Positions 4,831 through 6,164 of a stretch of 6,164 nt of DNA are shown here, one piece after another. The notes beneath the pieces were generated by a model that searched no databases, was not told where the DNA came from, and worked only from the letters and a program-made list of their open reading frames with translations. Every line of letters starts with the position of its first letter. The stretch's first letter is position 1. A program made the position numbers and the translations under genes. Origin of the DNA: an uncultured Thermoleophilia bacterium (GTDB lineage: Bacteria; Actinomycetota; Thermoleophilia; Gaiellales; F1-60-MAGs149). The stretch spans positions 1 through 6,164 of the forward strand of contig CADCWC010000254.1 of assembly GCA_902806305.1 (NCBI GenBank), read 5' to 3'.

Positions 4831-6164
4831 CTATCTCGCCGTGCCGACGCCCTCGTGCGGGCGCGCACCGTCCGTGCTGTAGAGCCGTTCGATCTCGTCG
4901 CCGTGGCGTTCGGCGATCAGCCTGCGCTTCACCTTGAGGGTCGGCGTCAGCTCGCCGGTCTCCTGGCTGAAGTCCTGGGGGAGGATCGCGAAGCGTCGGA
5001 TCTGCTCGTGGCCCGAGAGCTCCCGGTTGAGGTCGTCGACGTACCCCTGGACGATCGCCCGCGTGGCCGCGTCGCCCGGGCCGGCGCCCGGCGCCACGCG
5101 CTCGAGCTCCTCGCGGTCGAGCGTCACGAGCGCCGTCAGGAACGGGCGGCGGTCGCCGACGACCACGGCCTGTGAGACGCCCGGCCGCGCCTTCAGCAGG
5201 TTCTCGATGTTCTGAGGCGCGACGTTCTTCCCGCCTGCGGTGACGATCAGGTCCTTCTTGCGGTCCGTGATCGACAGGAAGCCGTCGGCGTCGAGGGTCC
5301 CGACGTCGCCGGTCGCGAGCCAGCCGCCGTCGCGCATGGTGGCCGCCGTCGCCTCCGGGTCGCCGTGGTAGCCCGCGAAGACCCCGGGACCGCGGCACTC
5401 GATCTCGCCGTCGGCGGCCAGCCGCAGCTCCCAGTACGGCAGGGCCGGCCCGACCGTCCCGAGCCGGTAGCGGTGCGGTCGGTTGATCGTCGTCGCCATC
5501 GTCGACTCGGTCAGCGCGTAGCCCTCGAGCACCAGGATGTCGACGGCGTGGAAGAACTCGATGATCTCCTTCGCGAGCGGCGCGCCGCCGCAGATGACGT
5601 ACCGCACCTCGCCGCCGAGACGAGCCTTGATCTTCGCGAACACGAGGCGGTCGGCGAGTGCGTGCTGCGCCTGCAGCGAGAGCGGGATAGGCCGGCCCGT
5701 CCGGCGGAGGCTCGACACGCGCCGCCCGACGCCGAGCGCCCACGCCGCCAGCCGGCCGCGCGGCCCGGTGGCCGCCGCGAGGTTGGCCTGGACGGCGGCA
5801 TGGATCTTCTCGAGCACGCGCGGGACGGTCGGGAGCAGGTGCGGGCGCACCTCGACGATGTTGTCGGCCACCTTCGGGATCGACTCGGCGTAGTACAGCG
5901 TCAGGTCGCCGACGGCCGCCGCGAACTGGAGCAGGCGGGCGAAGATGTGCGCCAGCGGCAGGAACAGGATCACCCGGTCGCCGGCGGGGACGAGGTCCGG
6001 CACCTCGAGCACGGAGCGGGTCACGGCCGTCCAGTTGCGGTGCAGGTGGATGCAGCCCTTGGCCGGACCCGTCGTGCCCGACGTGTAGACGAACGAGGCC
6101 GGGTCGTCCGGTCGCACGGCGTCCACCGCGAGGTCGAAGGCGTCGTGATGCGACGCGGCGTGGG
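4831..6164 (-). CDS. Long-chain acyl-CoA synthetase, FadD15-like, N-terminus beyond window
   Basis: This AMP-forming enzyme activates fatty acids to acyl-CoA via an acyl-adenylate. The frame runs open to the window edge: 12 complete codons precede the GTG at 6126, which is internal and not the start. About 443 residues are visible and, against roughly 600 for FadD15-type enzymes, about 150 N-terminal residues are missing. Counting from that GTG as 1, the ATP-binding loop YTSGTTGPAKG is at 14-24, the substrate-region motif LPLAHIFARL at 56-65 and GGAPLAKEI at 180-188. The adenylate motif EGYALTEST is at 201-209. GWLATGDVGTLDADGFLSI (268-286) holds the ATP-ribose aspartate, and DRKKDLIVTAGGKNVAP (288-304) the hinge. 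The C-terminal catalytic-lysine segment GELTPTLKVKRR is at 391-402. All core motifs present are intact, so the enzyme looks active. The C-terminal half closely resembles mycobacterial FadD15. It converges with glpD. Chain-length preference cannot be read from sequence. Confidence 0.93.
   Translation of the reverse strand, partial: HAASHHDAFDLAVDAVRPDDPASFVYTSGTTGPAKGCIHLHRNWTAVTRSVLEVPDLVPAGDRVILFLPLAHIFARLLQFAAAVGDLTLYYAESIPKVADNIVEVRPHLLPTVPRVLEKIHAAVQANLAAATGPRGRLAAWALGVGRRVSSLRRTGRPIPLSLQAQHALADRLVFAKIKARLGGEVRYVICGGAPLAKEIIEFFHAVDILVLEGYALTESTMATTINRPHRYRLGTVGPALPYWELRLAADGEIECRGPGVFAGYHGDPEATAATMRDGGWLATGDVGTLDADGFLSITDRKKDLIVTAGGKNVAPQNIENLLKARPGVSQAVVVGDRRPFLTALVTLDREELERVAPGAGPGDAATRAIVQGYVDDLNRELSGHEQIRRFAILPQDFSQETGELTPTLKVKRRLIAERHGDEIERLYSTDGARPHEGVGTAR

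Noticed and set aside
3039..4868. Minus-strand open frame of 609 codons opposite glpD
   Set aside because: It covers nearly all of glpD, whose FAD and family motifs are unmistakable, and its own translation is Arg/Gly/Asp-rich with no motif.
4649..5743. Minus-strand frame overlapping the acyl-CoA synthetase gene and the end of glpD
   Set aside because: Arg/Gly-rich shadow of the acyl-CoA synthetase, which carries all expected adenylation motifs in its own frame.
6124..6126. GTG at 6126 as the start of the acyl-CoA synthetase
   Set aside because: It falls just before the ATP-binding loop, about 150 residues into the family, and the frame stays open to the window edge.

Overview
The window is about 6.2 kb of very GC-rich DNA whose codons almost always end in G or C, with GTG starts and purine-rich ribosome binding sites. 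The closest protein resemblances by eye are actinobacterial: the APYWRSDARG stretch in GlpK, a GlpD with a long helical C-terminal part, and a FadD15-type acyl-CoA synthetase. A high-GC actinobacterium fits well. A deep branch such as Thermoleophilia is possible but not shown. There are no tRNA or rRNA genes, CRISPR arrays, transposases or other mobile-element signs.

Layout. Positions 1-127 form a leader region with a perfect 25-nt inverted repeat (26-50) and a possible 18-codon leader peptide (81-137) with its own Shine-Dalgarno. Three tightly packed plus-strand genes follow: glpF (glycerol channel, 128-880), glpK (glycerol kinase, 893-2413) and an unrecognised acidic, probably disordered 166-residue protein (2406-2906) whose start overlaps the end of glpK. 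A 150-nt gap (2907-3056) is packed with hairpin-forming sequence, two of whose hairpins are mutually exclusive. Then comes glpD (FAD-dependent glycerol-3-phosphate dehydrogenase, 3057-4778). A convergent minus-strand gene for a long-chain acyl-CoA synthetase (4831 to the window edge) lacks its N-terminal part because the window ends. A short stem-loop lies between the two convergent genes.

Together the plus-strand genes make a complete glycerol uptake and oxidation route: GlpF admits glycerol, GlpK traps it as glycerol 3-phosphate, and GlpD oxidises that to dihydroxyacetone phosphate while feeding electrons to the respiratory chain. The neighbouring acyl-CoA synthetase would activate fatty acids, so the locus could serve both products of lipid hydrolysis; that link is inference from proximity only. 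No regulator gene is inside the window.

The main item of novelty is the acidic protein. It carries two copies of a 23-residue block exactly 120 residues apart, one near each end, and it appears translationally coupled to glycerol kinase. The leader of glpF and the hairpins before glpD are the other points worth checking.
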